Source of the DNA: Nitrosomonas sp.
GTDB lineage: Bacteria; Pseudomonadota; Gammaproteobacteria; Burkholderiales; Nitrosomonadaceae
DNA length: 32,361 bases
Direction: 5' to 3'
Assembly: GCA_008015565.1 (NCBI GenBank)
Contig: SSFV01000124.1
Coordinates: 1 to 32,361 of the forward strand
Shown here in pieces: positions 8,059 to 16,720 of this stretch. The notes under the pieces are model-generated. The model made no database searches and was not told the DNA's origin. It was given only the letters and a program-made list of their open reading frames with translations. Within the stretch, counting starts at the first letter, position 1; each line of letters opens with the position of its first letter. Position numbers and translations under genes: made by a program.

Positions 8059-8622
8059 ATGCATTACCAGAACTTACTTTGCATAGGTGATAGCCAAACT
8101 TATGGCGCGCGCACCTATGGATGTTATCCTTTATACCTTGCGCAAATATTGACTGCGCGAACGCCTTACCAATGGCGTGCCATTAATCGTAGTGTGAATG
8201 GTTATACGGCGCGCGATTTATGGTTTCTACTCAATCAAGACATCGAGACAATCAGCGATACTTATCAAGCTTGTGTGTTGATTGGCACCAATGATGTCGG
8301 CAATGAAACACCGATCGAACTTTTTGAAGAGTATTACCGGCAGATTTTACGAACGCTGTTAATTAAACGCTATAAAGCTATTTTCTGCGGGGAAATTCCG
8401 CCTATTTATCCCGATGGTCATATTTTCTTCTGCAAAAACACTGTTGAACTACGCGATCAATATAACACTGCGATCAAAGCGCTTTGCGCCGAAAGTAAGA
8501 GCATCGTGTGGGTGCCCATCAATGGCTTGAAGCGTGATTGCTATGTTGATCCTGTTCATTTCAACGAGCAGGGAAATCGCCATGTGGCTGAATCATTTTC
8601 TATCGCTATTCTTGAGCGGTGA
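8059..8622 (+). CDS. SGNH/GDSL-family hydrolase
   Basis: A 187-residue single-domain esterase of the SGNH fold, with all four consensus blocks: the nucleophile in IGDSQT (Ser12), the oxyanion Gly in NRSVNG, Asn in GTNDV (Asn78), and the catalytic pair in DPVHFNEQGN (Asp164, His167). There is no signal peptide, so it is predicted cytoplasmic. The substrate cannot be read from sequence; family members remove acyl or acetyl groups from lipids or sugars. An AAGGTG precedes the ATG. Its TGA overlaps the GTG start of the next gene by four bases, which implies translational coupling and a shared pathway with the sugar epimerase, for example acting on an acylated amino-sugar intermediate (inference). 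Confidence 0.85.
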   Translation: MHYQNLLCIGDSQTYGARTYGCYPLYLAQILTARTPYQWRAINRSVNGYTARDLWFLLNQDIETISDTYQACVLIGTNDVGNETPIELFEEYYRQILRTLLIKRYKAIFCGEIPPIYPDGHIFFCKNTVELRDQYNTAIKALCAESKSIVWVPINGLKRDCYVDPVHFNEQGNRHVAESFSIAILER

Positions 8623-9674
8623 AAGTAGGAATAGTTCTCGGTACTCGACCCGAGGTTATGAAAAACTATGCCATCGTGCAAGCACTTCGTGAGGCATCCA
8701 TTGATTTTGTTGTGTTGCATACGAACCAGCATCAGGATCCGTTATTGCGCGACGTAATATTTAACAGAATGGGGTATGAGCCGGATTTTATTTTTCCTCA
8801 TGTTTATAGTATTGGTGCGGCAATCGATTGGGTTTGTAAATTGATTCACCTATATAAAATCGATTTGATTCTTGTAAATGGCGATACCGCTGCTTCACTG
8901 GTAGGTGCACTTGCCGCAATTTATTCTGATGTCGAATTGGCTCATGTCGAAGCTGGCTTACGTTCTTTTGATAACCGCATGTATGAAGAACGTAATCGGA
9001 TTATGGTCGATAGTGCTGCGCACTATCTTTTCGCTTACACACAACATCAGGTTGAGTACTTAAAAAAAATACCCGATTTACGTGGACAGATATTCAATGT
9101 CGGCAATACCACTGTCGATTTAATTCAGGATTTTTCGCATGCATTGATCAAATTGCGTACGGATAATTATGCTTATGTAACTTTACATCGCAAAGAATTT
9201 ACCGAAAACTACCACAGAATGACGAGTGTCTTTACAGCACTGAATGCTTTGGCGGACGAATTTGATGCGATGATTTTTCCCATGCATCCCCGCACGTGGT
9301 CGGCCGTCAAAAATCACGGCTTAAGTCAGGATCTTTTGTCACGAATAACGGTGATCGATCCAGTCGATCCCCTTACTTCGCTTTCATATGAAAAATTTGC
9401 AGAGGTCATCATTACGGATAGTGGCACAATTCAGGAAGAAGCATACATTTTTGGCGTGCCTTGTGTTACTGTACGGGAAAATACCGAACGGCCGGAAACG
9501 ATTGCTGCCGGGGCCAATGTTTTAACTGGATTTTCTCCAACAGTTATTTGCGAAAAAGTATCTCTGCAGAAGCGCTATCGCAAGCAAAAGTTTCCACCCG
9601 TCTATGGTGAGCATGGAGCGGGCAAACGTATTGTGCAGATTCTGAAAGCGTATTTTCCAGGTGGTTATAGCTGA
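8619..9674 (+). CDS. wecB: UDP-N-acetylglucosamine 2-epimerase (non-hydrolysing type)
   Basis: A 351-residue enzyme interconverting UDP-GlcNAc and UDP-ManNAc for surface polysaccharide synthesis. Family motifs appear in order: GTRPE at residues 8-12, HTNQHQD, VNGDT, HVEAGLRSFDN (the His-Glu-Ala-Gly-Leu-Arg signature), EERNR, VGNTTVD, TLHRKE, FPMHPRT, ITDSGTIQEEA and VRENTERPE near the C-terminus. All are conserved, so it should be active. It starts with GTG inside the stop of the SGNH gene (GTGA overlap). UDP-ManNAc dehydrogenase and later enzymes are not in the window. It converges on the heparinase-like gene with 18 bases between stops. The symbol is by family; other names such as mnaA are possible. 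Confidence 0.9.
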   Translation: MKVGIVLGTRPEVMKNYAIVQALREASIDFVVLHTNQHQDPLLRDVIFNRMGYEPDFIFPHVYSIGAAIDWVCKLIHLYKIDLILVNGDTAASLVGALAAIYSDVELAHVEAGLRSFDNRMYEERNRIMVDSAAHYLFAYTQHQVEYLKKIPDLRGQIFNVGNTTVDLIQDFSHALIKLRTDNYAYVTLHRKEFTENYHRMTSVFTALNALADEFDAMIFPMHPRTWSAVKNHGLSQDLLSRITVIDPVDPLTSLSYEKFAEVIITDSGTIQEEAYIFGVPCVTVRENTERPETIAAGANVLTGFSPTVICEKVSLQKRYRKQKFPPVYGEHGAGKRIVQILKAYFPGGYS

Positions 9675-9692
9675 TGACTGCCAATAGTCAGC

Positions 9693-11540
9693 TTATTGCG
9701 TACATTTTTGCCGAAGTACGGTAATCAACTCATCGTTTATTGAAAATTCTTTAGGGTTCTCAGGAATTAATCTTATGATAGTCAGAAATTCATGAGGCAG
9801 GTGGGCTTCAGTTTCGATCTTTATCGTGTTAATTGCTTCTCGAAATCCATACTTTCTAGCAATCCAGCCTAGGGGAAGATCCGCATTGCCGTGATATAGC
9901 CTTGGTGTTCCTCCTGTAAAATGGATAGACCAAAGGTTTTCTTCTTGCCGGATTAAGATTCTTTGCGCAAGTAAATCAAGCGGCGCATCGATATGCCAAT
10001 GCATGGCAAGATGATGTTTGCCTTTGCCTTCAATACGATCCCAGACAATCCAACCAATCGTGTGATCATATATCAGTGCCCGCCAGTGGAGTACTTCGAT
10101 ATCCGAATAGCCGTTGTGGTTAGCCAACAGTACAATCCTGCCGTTAAAGTTTTGATGATGCCACACTAGATTTGCGGTATAGGGCTGTAGCCAACCGAAT
10201 GAGGTTTTATGATTTTGCAATGCCTGGTCGCGACCATCGACCACAACGGTATTGTGTGCGGCTGTGCCGCGAAAATAGTGTCTAAAATGTGGTTCTTTAT
10301 CGTAAAGATAAGTTCCTGGATCAACAAGTATTGGCTGGCTGTCAATGTCCCAGCAAACCGATAATGCATCAGCATGTCCGTGGCCAAATCCGGATGCAAT
10401 GCCAAGTTTGCCATGACTAAATCGCATCATGCCATGATTGACTGTGCCTGATATTTTTGAATATCCGGAGGGGCTGAAAATTTGCAGCGGGTATCCCGGT
10501 GCATGATCAATTTTGTTATCATTTTTCCAGGATAGCTGGAGGTAAGGTGACAATGCATAGCCATCGTCGCTATCGCCAACAGCAGGTAAGTAATCGGGTG
10601 AAGAGGCAAATGCTTGTAAAAATGCGCTTCCTCGCTGCCAGGCTTGTTCAATTACATTGGGTACAGGCCGATTATGATGTTTTAAAAGCATTGTTATAAG
10701 TCCACAGAGATCGACGATCAAAGCGAGATAACGAAAAGATTGCTCGCGATTGCCGCCATCCTCGAGAATCTGAATGCTTGCTTCCCGTTCCATATGACAT
10801 AAACCTATCAGCGACCATTCGTTGGCATCCGGAAATTCCGGAAAAAGTACGCCCGCATAGATGAGTCCTGCGCACTCACCGATTGTATGGTTTCCTGCAT
10901 ACGAGTACAGGCAAAGTCTGCGTCGAATAAAATAAGCATGGCTGTGAACAAGATATACGAGATTTTGCCAAGCTTGTGTACTCACTTGGTTATTTCTGAT
11001 CAAATCGAATGCATGGCAAATACTGATTAACCTCAATGCGCATTCCATAGTGGAAATATAATGTATTCCAAACAGCCATGGATTACTATCAAGCCATGAC
11101 TGCAAAGCTGCTTCGATTTGTTGCGTAAGTTGATGCTGAGTGTGGGAATTATTTGTTAGATTGGCGGCTAAACCTAACGTTACCAGATCTTGTAAGCGCG
11201 ACCGATTCCAAGCGAGTTGGATATCACCAATTGGATTACCTGACGAAAAATGGATGCGTGCAAAAAATTTAACAGGCCACAACTGCTGAGTGCTGGGTTC
11301 TTCATGCCAATTGCGGATTGCAGGCATTGAATAATATTGAGGCGCTGGAATCGCTTCATGGCGCCAAGGAAGATCCGGAAGGCACGATTGATTACTGTGG
11401 CAAAAAACGTAGCATGCAGGATCTTGTTTTTTTTTGAATGGCAAGCCATAACCAATCTGCATTTTGATCCACATTTTCAGTAGAGATAAGTGTCTCACTA
11501 CCCGGTATAACAATTCCTCTAAGGTCATTGTCGTTCTCAC
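9693..11540 (-). CDS. Heparinase II/III-like polysaccharide lyase
   Basis: A 615-residue protein with the two-part architecture of heparinase II/III-type lyases: an alpha-helical N-terminal domain (about residues 80-330, including CALRLISICHAFDLI and YSYAGNHTIGECAGL with the catalytic-type Asn-His) and a C-terminal beta-sandwich (about 350-600). The signature segment SGFGHGHADALSVCW with LVDPGTYLYD, FRHYFRGTAAHNTVVVDG is present. Such proteins cleave or process uronic-acid-containing polysaccharides; many bacterial copies lie in exopolysaccharide clusters. There is no clear signal peptide at the predicted start, so the location is uncertain. It faces the epimerase, which supports a role with a ManNAc- or uronate-containing surface glycan. 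Confidence 0.85.
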   Translation of the reverse strand: MRTTMTLEELLYRVVRHLSLLKMWIKMQIGYGLPFKKKQDPACYVFCHSNQSCLPDLPWRHEAIPAPQYYSMPAIRNWHEEPSTQQLWPVKFFARIHFSSGNPIGDIQLAWNRSRLQDLVTLGLAANLTNNSHTQHQLTQQIEAALQSWLDSNPWLFGIHYISTMECALRLISICHAFDLIRNNQVSTQAWQNLVYLVHSHAYFIRRRLCLYSYAGNHTIGECAGLIYAGVLFPEFPDANEWSLIGLCHMEREASIQILEDGGNREQSFRYLALIVDLCGLITMLLKHHNRPVPNVIEQAWQRGSAFLQAFASSPDYLPAVGDSDDGYALSPYLQLSWKNDNKIDHAPGYPLQIFSPSGYSKISGTVNHGMMRFSHGKLGIASGFGHGHADALSVCWDIDSQPILVDPGTYLYDKEPHFRHYFRGTAAHNTVVVDGRDQALQNHKTSFGWLQPYTANLVWHHQNFNGRIVLLANHNGYSDIEVLHWRALIYDHTIGWIVWDRIEGKGKHHLAMHWHIDAPLDLLAQRILIRQEENLWSIHFTGGTPRLYHGNADLPLGWIARKYGFREAINTIKIETEAHLPHEFLTIIRLIPENPKEFSINDELITVLRQKCTQ

Positions 11541-11924
11541 TCGTTAAAAATAAATCAATACCTCAGATTTTTTGAACGTTCCTCAGTATTAATAGATACT
11601 ATCTTCAAACACGATATTAATTGATTTTCCTCGTAATGCTTTTGTCTAGGCTTGAAATTTATTCTAGTATGTGATTTTAAGAAAAATTTTTATTAACTGC
11701 TTATCAACAGTGGCAGCAAATTACTAATATCAATTTTTATAATAATATTAACCGGTTATTTGTGACTTGGGCGTCCCGTAGCACGATGAATCCTGACTCA
11801 TCCCTATCCACATTTGTTGTACCAAGTCGAGTGGGGAAGGGGGTTGTTAAATTAGAAGCTGATAGTGGAGATGAATGTGTGAACAAATATTGTTGCGGGT
11901 ATCAGATGGTTGTTGCAGTATTCA
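11541..11924. other. Intergenic region between two leftward genes
   Basis: About 380 bases between the stop of the EAL-HDOD gene and the start of the heparinase-like gene. It must contain the promoter of the latter, since 11560-11760 is strongly AT-rich. A GTG-started frame at 11762-11944 runs through it but has no recognisable content and overlaps the neighbouring gene. No RNA gene or strong terminator was found. Confidence 0.4.
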
Positions 11925-13175
11925 CTACTTGGCTGACTGCTTGACAGCGTCGCTGATTCTGTTTGCCCATGCCGAAGCTTCCAATTCCATTTTTGTGAAC
12001 TCGCTGAAGTTGAGAAACCCCATATCTGACAGCATCGAAGCGGCTTTTTCATACTCACCTTTTTCATAGGCCTCGATCAATTGCAATTGCCGTCCTAAAT
12101 AACCGCGCCGGTCTATCAATGCGTCGCTCATATCTTTCTGAATACTCAATGTTTCAACAAGCTTTGACATTTCTATGCCCAGCAAGGTGTCCAGCAAAGA
12201 TAAAACACCTACCATAAAAGCGCGGTCCTGATGATTCTTATCGTGCGGACGATCTGCAATAGCAATCAATTCAAGTAACTTGCCGCGTATTGACGCAGTT
12301 TGCATCAAAATATCGGATGAACTGCCATTTTTCTGTTTTTTAGCGGCATAAAGTAATATTTGTATCCATCGTTGTAATTGCTTGCGGCCCAATATCATAA
12401 TCGCGCGTTTGATCGAATTAACTTTGCTGGGTAAGCCGCTTGCAGCTGAGTTAACTATACGCATCAGGTTGTAGCTCAAGCCAGGCTGATATTTGAGTTC
12501 ATTTTCGATGTCGTAAACTTCACTATCTTTAACAACCAGTAACAATAATTTCAATAAAGATAGTTTTGTGGGATCAATGCGCTTGCCAGAAATGATTTCC
12601 GGCTTTGCAAAATAGAATCCTTGCAACATCTGGAAATTTAAGGCGATACAGCGTCTGGCAACATCCTGAGTCTCAACTTTTTCAGCCAATAATAAAACCG
12701 GCCAACGTTTAAGTTCTCTCAACAGACTGAGTAACTGATGCACACTTAGGTTATTGACATTAATTTTTACGACATTGATTAATGGCATGATGTGGCAATA
12801 TTGTTGAGTGAGCTGAACAACGTTGGATAATGCCAGTTGATAGCCTTTTTGTTTAAGATACATGCAACGGTGAATGATTTGATCGTTAATCGATACGCTT
12901 CTCAAGATTTCGAGAACTACATGTTTTCTTGGCAATGTGAGAATAGCGTCATTCATTAATAGTTGCGAATCGACTTTAATGAAGCCACGCCGTTTTCCAA
13001 TAACATTTTCTATGCCTAATTCACCATAAGCTTCAACAATGACATTTGCTGAAGCGGAAGAATTATTGGTGACGTTGGCGTTAATTTGCGGATCGGAACG
13101 GAAGAGGAGTTCGAATGCGACGATATTTTGTTTGCTGTCTAGAATCGGTAGTCTGCCTAGATACACTTCATTCAT
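11925..13175 (-). CDS. EAL-HDOD signalling protein (YuxH/CdgJ-like) with inactive EAL domain
   Basis: A 416-residue cytoplasmic protein: an EAL-like domain (about residues 1-200) followed by HDOD (about 200-400). The EAL half is degenerate. The opening motif is FELLFR, the catalytic Asp pair (DDFG) is replaced by LSNVVQ, and the usual LKID is VKINVN, so c-di-GMP hydrolysis is not expected. The VET and QGFYFAKP segments survive. HDOD shows QPGLSYNLMRIVNSA and SIKRAIMILGRKQLQRW. Proteins of this build regulate motility and attachment in other proteobacteria. I start it at the ATG at 13175, because GGAG lies five bases upstream and itself overlaps the alternative ATG at 13187. Confidence 0.85.
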   Translation of the reverse strand: MNEVYLGRLPILDSKQNIVAFELLFRSDPQINANVTNNSSASANVIVEAYGELGIENVIGKRRGFIKVDSQLLMNDAILTLPRKHVVLEILRSVSINDQIIHRCMYLKQKGYQLALSNVVQLTQQYCHIMPLINVVKINVNNLSVHQLLSLLRELKRWPVLLLAEKVETQDVARRCIALNFQMLQGFYFAKPEIISGKRIDPTKLSLLKLLLLVVKDSEVYDIENELKYQPGLSYNLMRIVNSAASGLPSKVNSIKRAIMILGRKQLQRWIQILLYAAKKQKNGSSSDILMQTASIRGKLLELIAIADRPHDKNHQDRAFMVGVLSLLDTLLGIEMSKLVETLSIQKDMSDALIDRRGYLGRQLQLIEAYEKGEYEKAASMLSDMGFLNFSEFTKMELEASAWANRISDAVKQSAK

Positions 13176-13385
13176 GTTTTCTCCCATTTTTCACAACCCA
13201 TCTTGCACGTTATTTATCGTCCAAGACGGGATCAACTTGAGTTTTGGGGGTGAAAACGCAGAAATGGCAGGGAATATGGATTCTTATTGTTAATCCTATA
13301 GTTATAGCCGTCAGCTGCTGAGGTTATTGCACTGTTCTCGGGTTTTTCTACTCAAACCATATGTGTCCGGGTGCTTGACCACATT

Positions 13386-14906
13386 CTATTGTTGTTTGCT
13401 ATCATCGTTATCGGGCACCATATGAGCTCGCTCGAGAGGCAGGGTTTCACCACGGAAAAATTTCGGTTCTTGCAGGTTCCACAGTACCATCAGCGGTATG
13501 CCAATCAGTAAAGTAATCACTCCGATTAGAAATACCGCACCGATTCCGGCTATTGATCCGCTCGAACCATAACCTGGATCCATCATATTCCAGGCTTGAA
13601 TGATACTTACTGCAATCAGAATAATAGTGGCAATAGCGGGCAAAATGACTTGTGACAGAGCCGTGTGCCAATGATTAAACGCGGTACGATGAAAATAGAA
13701 TACGCACGATAACGCTGCAACTGTGTAGTAAGTACATACTGCGATACTGACACTATGGATTGCATCTTTGACAATAGATTCGCTGATCAGGCTAAGAGTA
13801 ATATAGATAATCAATGTCATCACGCCGATCATCCAAGTTGCAAACTGAGGTGTATGCGTTACTTTGTTGACCAAAGAAAATTTACGCGGAATGGCTCGAT
13901 ATGTAGACATGGCCAGTGCAACGCGTGCTGCGGGCATGATAGTGGAGATTGTCGCTGAAAACGCCGAGATAGCGACAATCAGTGCTGCAACCAATGCGCC
14001 TTCTGCGCCGATGATATCGGTTACCAGCACTGTTATCGTTGAGTCGATATTGTCTTTAAATGTTAGGCTGGATTGGTTTTCTGCATCGATGCCAGCATAG
14101 GCCAATGCCGCAATGGAAAATATGACATACGTGATAATGGTGATAATCATCGCAATGATACCGCTTTGTCCGGCTTGTTCCGAATTTCCGGCCGTTTCTT
14201 CTGACATTGCCAGCGATGCATCAAATCCCCAGAAAATGAATAATGCGATGAGAAAACCATTCAAGAAGGCACTAAATGACGGTATCTCAAAAGGATTAAA
14301 CCATTGCAGAGAAAACGGCGCAGCCGTTACAACTGCATTTCCTTGCAGGATATGTATATACAACATCCCTGCCAGAGCAATGAGTCCGCCATACTGAAGA
14401 AAAGTCAGGATCATGGTTGTGCGGGAAGATTCCTTAGCCCCAAGCGCTGTGAGATAAGTCGTACTAAAAATAAACAGAATCGCTACTACAAAGTTGAACC
14501 ACACTGGAATTTTTGCCAAGCTAAATAAAACTGCCAATGCGTTGACTGTAATTTGTGTTGCAGTAACGCCGGCCATCATACTTGCCAATAGCAACGCCCA
14601 TCCGCCGAACCATCCAGCTCGTGGTCCGATGGCCTTTGTGCCCCATGTAAAAACGGTGCCGGAATCCGGCGCAGAAGTGGTTAAGTGTTTATAGGATAGT
14701 GCTACGAAGAACATCGGAATTACTGAAAGAATGAATACAATCGGTAATTGATAGCCACTTTCGGAAGCGCCATAGCCCAATGCGCCGGTTAATGAATAGG
14801 CGGGAGCGGTTGCTGCCAGGCCAATGGTTACCGCTGCTGATTTGGATACGGATCCTTTTTTCAGTCCCTTGGCCTTCAGGCCGTGCATAGCTGTTTCTTC
14901 GTGCAT
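13386..14906 (-). CDS. APC-superfamily amino acid permease
   Basis: A 506-residue integral membrane transporter with about 12 hydrophobic helices. The first helix region carries the family signature AAVTIGLAATAPAYSLTGAL, with the unwound Gly-rich segment expected to contact substrate. ALSYKHLTTSAPDSGTVFTW and GWALLLASMMAG follow, and FWGFDASLAMSEET matches the conserved helix-6 region. The substrate is not predictable: amino acids or amines are usual. A charged N-terminal tail (about 20 residues) precedes helix 1. No amino-acid metabolism gene is adjacent. The nearest neighbours are a rhodanese (divergent) and the EAL-HDOD gene. Confidence 0.85.
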   Translation of the reverse strand: MHEETAMHGLKAKGLKKGSVSKSAAVTIGLAATAPAYSLTGALGYGASESGYQLPIVFILSVIPMFFVALSYKHLTTSAPDSGTVFTWGTKAIGPRAGWFGGWALLLASMMAGVTATQITVNALAVLFSLAKIPVWFNFVVAILFIFSTTYLTALGAKESSRTTMILTFLQYGGLIALAGMLYIHILQGNAVVTAAPFSLQWFNPFEIPSFSAFLNGFLIALFIFWGFDASLAMSEETAGNSEQAGQSGIIAMIITIITYVIFSIAALAYAGIDAENQSSLTFKDNIDSTITVLVTDIIGAEGALVAALIVAISAFSATISTIMPAARVALAMSTYRAIPRKFSLVNKVTHTPQFATWMIGVMTLIIYITLSLISESIVKDAIHSVSIAVCTYYTVAALSCVFYFHRTAFNHWHTALSQVILPAIATIILIAVSIIQAWNMMDPGYGSSGSIAGIGAVFLIGVITLLIGIPLMVLWNLQEPKFFRGETLPLERAHMVPDNDDSKQQ

Positions 14907-15158
14907 CTGATATCTCTTTTATTTTTTAAGAATTTCGAGAATTTCTTTTTTTAAGAGCTGGAAAGTAGCAAAGATTATGTGTGAAGTCAAAACGCTTTCG
15001 TATAGCCAAAGTCAACGATGACATTTGCATTTCGGTGCAACTTTGGTAAATTCTTAACTTCGCAAAAGCTGTTGAAAAGCTCTTTACTATTGGCTATGGC
15101 CACTGAGGTGTTATTGTGGTGGCCGATTTTTGGTTTACTTACTTTACCAAGGAGAATC

Positions 15159-15539
15159 ATGCAGCATAATCCAGGATTTTTACAATTAGTTCAACAAGCG
15201 AGGCGGAGAATAAAAGAATGCTCTGTTTCAGATGTGCAGGCTAGATTAGCACGGGGAGAATCGTTTCATTTTATCGATGTACGGGAAGATCATGAATTCT
15301 GGATAGACCATGCAGCAGGTGCTCTCCACCTTGGGAAAGGCATTATTGAACGGGATATCGAAACTGCGATACCCGATAAACAAGCGCCTATCGTTTTATA
15401 TTGCGGTGGAGGATTTCGTTCAGTCCTAGCGGCTGATGCGCTACTGCAAATGGGTTATACCAATGTGATGTCGATGGACGGCGGAATTAGGGCCTGGCGT
15501 GAGGCAGGGGGCGCCCTTGAAAAAGACAAGTCGATTTAG
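15159..15539 (+). CDS. Rhodanese-domain sulfurtransferase
   Basis: A 126-residue single rhodanese domain. It shows the CH2A-like FHFIDVREDHEFWIDHAAGALHL segment and the active-site loop LYCGGGFRS with the persulfide-carrying Cys82, followed by AADALLQMGYTNVMSMDGGIRAW. The frame is open from 15018, but the ATG at 15159 is chosen because it follows AAGGAGA by five bases and begins a normal-length domain; the longer form would add a meaningless 47-residue extension. Likely cytoplasmic (no signal peptide). Its sulfur acceptor is unknown. It stands alone between the divergent permease gene and the transposase scar. Confidence 0.9.
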   Translation: MQHNPGFLQLVQQARRRIKECSVSDVQARLARGESFHFIDVREDHEFWIDHAAGALHLGKGIIERDIETAIPDKQAPIVLYCGGGFRSVLAADALLQMGYTNVMSMDGGIRAWREAGGALEKDKSI

Positions 15540-15549
15540 AATGTGAAGG

Positions 15550-15720
15550 TTAAATGAAAAGCGAACTTCTATTCAGGCAGGTATTGTTAATAACGTGTGG
15601 CCCCAACTCGATCGGGGTTTGATAGCCCATTGCGGGGGTTGCTTGTTGTGCATTATAAAAACATCAAAGAAGATTCAGCATCGCTCATCAGTAAGTTCAA
15701 TCGGTTAAATGGCATCGGTT
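15550..15720 (-). pseudogene. Transposase C-terminal remnant with frameshift
   Basis: Read leftward, the sequence contains YNAQQATPAMGYQTPIELG, the typical C-terminal YN..R....LGY.TP.E segment of IS3-type transposases, running to a stop at 15550-15552. Upstream the matching frame is broken: NRLNLLMSDAESSLMF is in another frame, and a stop interrupts the conserved frame just before it. Restoring one T in the T-run near 15655-15660 would join the two. Only this scar remains; no inverted repeats are visible. It fills part of the 350-base gap before the P460 gene. Confidence 0.6.
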
Positions 15721-15791
15721 TAAGTTAAAGGTTGTCAAATAAATAAATATGATAGTTAATTTATGTCATTAAACACTCAATTGCTCATTTC

Positions 15792-15820
15792 TTGACGTAT
15801 CAAACGTATATGACTACTAT
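15792..15820 (+). promoter_or_regulatory. Sigma-70-like promoter of the P460 gene
   Basis: TTGACG (15792-15797) and TACTAT (15815-15820) are separated by 17 bp, giving 5/6 and 4/6 matches to the consensus. Transcription would begin near 15827, about 60 bases before the ATG. The -35 box is part of a small palindrome TTGACGTATCAA, whose arms are two bases too close for an FNR-type site. Confidence 0.5.
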
Positions 15821-15887
15821 GAAAAAGGAAACGGTATGGATTATCGCTGTTTTCAATATGTTTCTTTAATCATTAAAAGGACTCATT

Positions 15888-16484
15888 ATGTTAAAGTTTA
15901 AAAGCACGTTAGTAAGTGGTATTGTTTCTGTATTGTTTGCCGGTTCACTGGTCAATCTAGCACATGCTTCGGATGCACATCATGCACATAAAGGTTTAAA
16001 TTATGGTAGTTTTACTAAAGAACATGACTTATTAACCCCGAAGGGTTATCGCGAATGGGTATTTGTTGGATCCCCAGTAACTCCCAAAGATATGAACGAT
16101 GGAAATCCTGCATTTCCCGAGTTTCATAACGTATATATCGATCCTACAAGTTGGGATCATTGGAAAAAAACGGGTGAATTCCGTGACGGTACTGTAATCG
16201 TTAAAGAACTGGTTAGTGTAGGTGCTAAGGAATCCGCCAGCGGGAATGGCTATTTTCAAGGTGAATTTCTTGGGATTGCCGCTACAGTAAAAGATTCCAA
16301 ACGTTATCCCGACAGACCTGGTAATTGGGCGTACTTTACTTTTGAATCTTATGAAGCTAAACAAGGAGTAATCCAAGCGGATGAAGCTTGTGCAGCTTGC
16401 CACAAAGCTAATGCCGCACAAGATATGGTTTTCACTCAACACTATCCTGTATTGCGGGCTGCTAAGCCAGGCAAAAAAGACTAA
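15888..16484 (+). CDS. cytL: Cytochrome P460 with Ala at the catalytic-base position
   Basis: A 198-residue periplasmic c-type haem protein. A signal peptide (LVSGIVSVLFAGSLVNLAHA, likely cut after residue 27) is followed by the P460 beta-fold domain. The haem attachment motif is CAACH at 168-172. Lys106 in GTVIVKELVSVG matches the lysine (Lys70 in mature N. europaea P460) whose cross-link to the haem creates the P460 chromophore. Active N. europaea P460 oxidises hydroxylamine, giving N2O or releasing nitrogen oxides. The second-sphere Glu96 needed for this aligns here with Ala131 (LGIAATVKD against GLEASVKD). This is the same substitution I recall being described for Nitrosomonas sp. AL212, where the enzyme does not oxidise hydroxylamine. 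So haem assembly should be normal and activity altered. AAGGA precedes the ATG. The gene has its own promoter and terminator. Confidence 0.95.
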   Translation: MLKFKSTLVSGIVSVLFAGSLVNLAHASDAHHAHKGLNYGSFTKEHDLLTPKGYREWVFVGSPVTPKDMNDGNPAFPEFHNVYIDPTSWDHWKKTGEFRDGTVIVKELVSVGAKESASGNGYFQGEFLGIAATVKDSKRYPDRPGNWAYFTFESYEAKQGVIQADEACAACHKANAAQDMVFTQHYPVLRAAKPGKKD

Positions 16485-16516
16485 ACAGCATTCTGCCAAA
16501 ATAATTAAAATAAGGT

Positions 16517-16582
16517 GACGGTCAATCTGACAGGTACTAAGAAATTAGTAGCTTAATACGTCAAATTGCCGTCCGGTTTTTT
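16517..16582 (+). terminator. Intrinsic terminator of the P460 gene with nested GAAA hairpin
   Basis: GACGG-CAAT-TGAC (16517-16531, one bulged T and one C/A mismatch) pairs with GTCAAATTGCCGTC (16560-16573). Inside the loop a second perfect stem, TACTAA/TTAGTA (16535-16540 and 16545-16550), closes a GAAA tetraloop. T6 follows at 16577-16582. The position 32 bases after the stop codon fits. Confidence 0.75.
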
Positions 16583-16720
16583 CTGGCAGTTTGAATTGCA
16601 TCTCAGAATCTGCGTTTCCTAGTAATCCTAGTACAGCAGAACTGTTTTGCACTTTCATAATGTTAAGAGTAATGTGGTTTTTTCAAATATTCCTAAACAA
16701 GATGCCACCAGATAAACTGT

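Noticed and set aside
11762-11944. A GTG-started 60-codon frame
   Set aside because: It overlaps the end of the EAL-HDOD gene, has no Shine-Dalgarno and resembles no family.
15018-15158. Longer N-terminus for the rhodanese gene
   Set aside because: The added 47 residues have no family similarity, whereas AAGGAGA directly precedes the ATG at 15159.
15792-15803. TTGACGTATCAA as an FNR/NnrR-type operator
   Set aside because: The TTGA and TCAA arms are four bases apart; FNR-type sites need six. The sequence is explained by the -35 box.
15810-15869. A 19-codon frame before P460 as a leader peptide
   Set aside because: Both its ATG codons lie in or before the predicted -10 box, so the transcript would not contain them.
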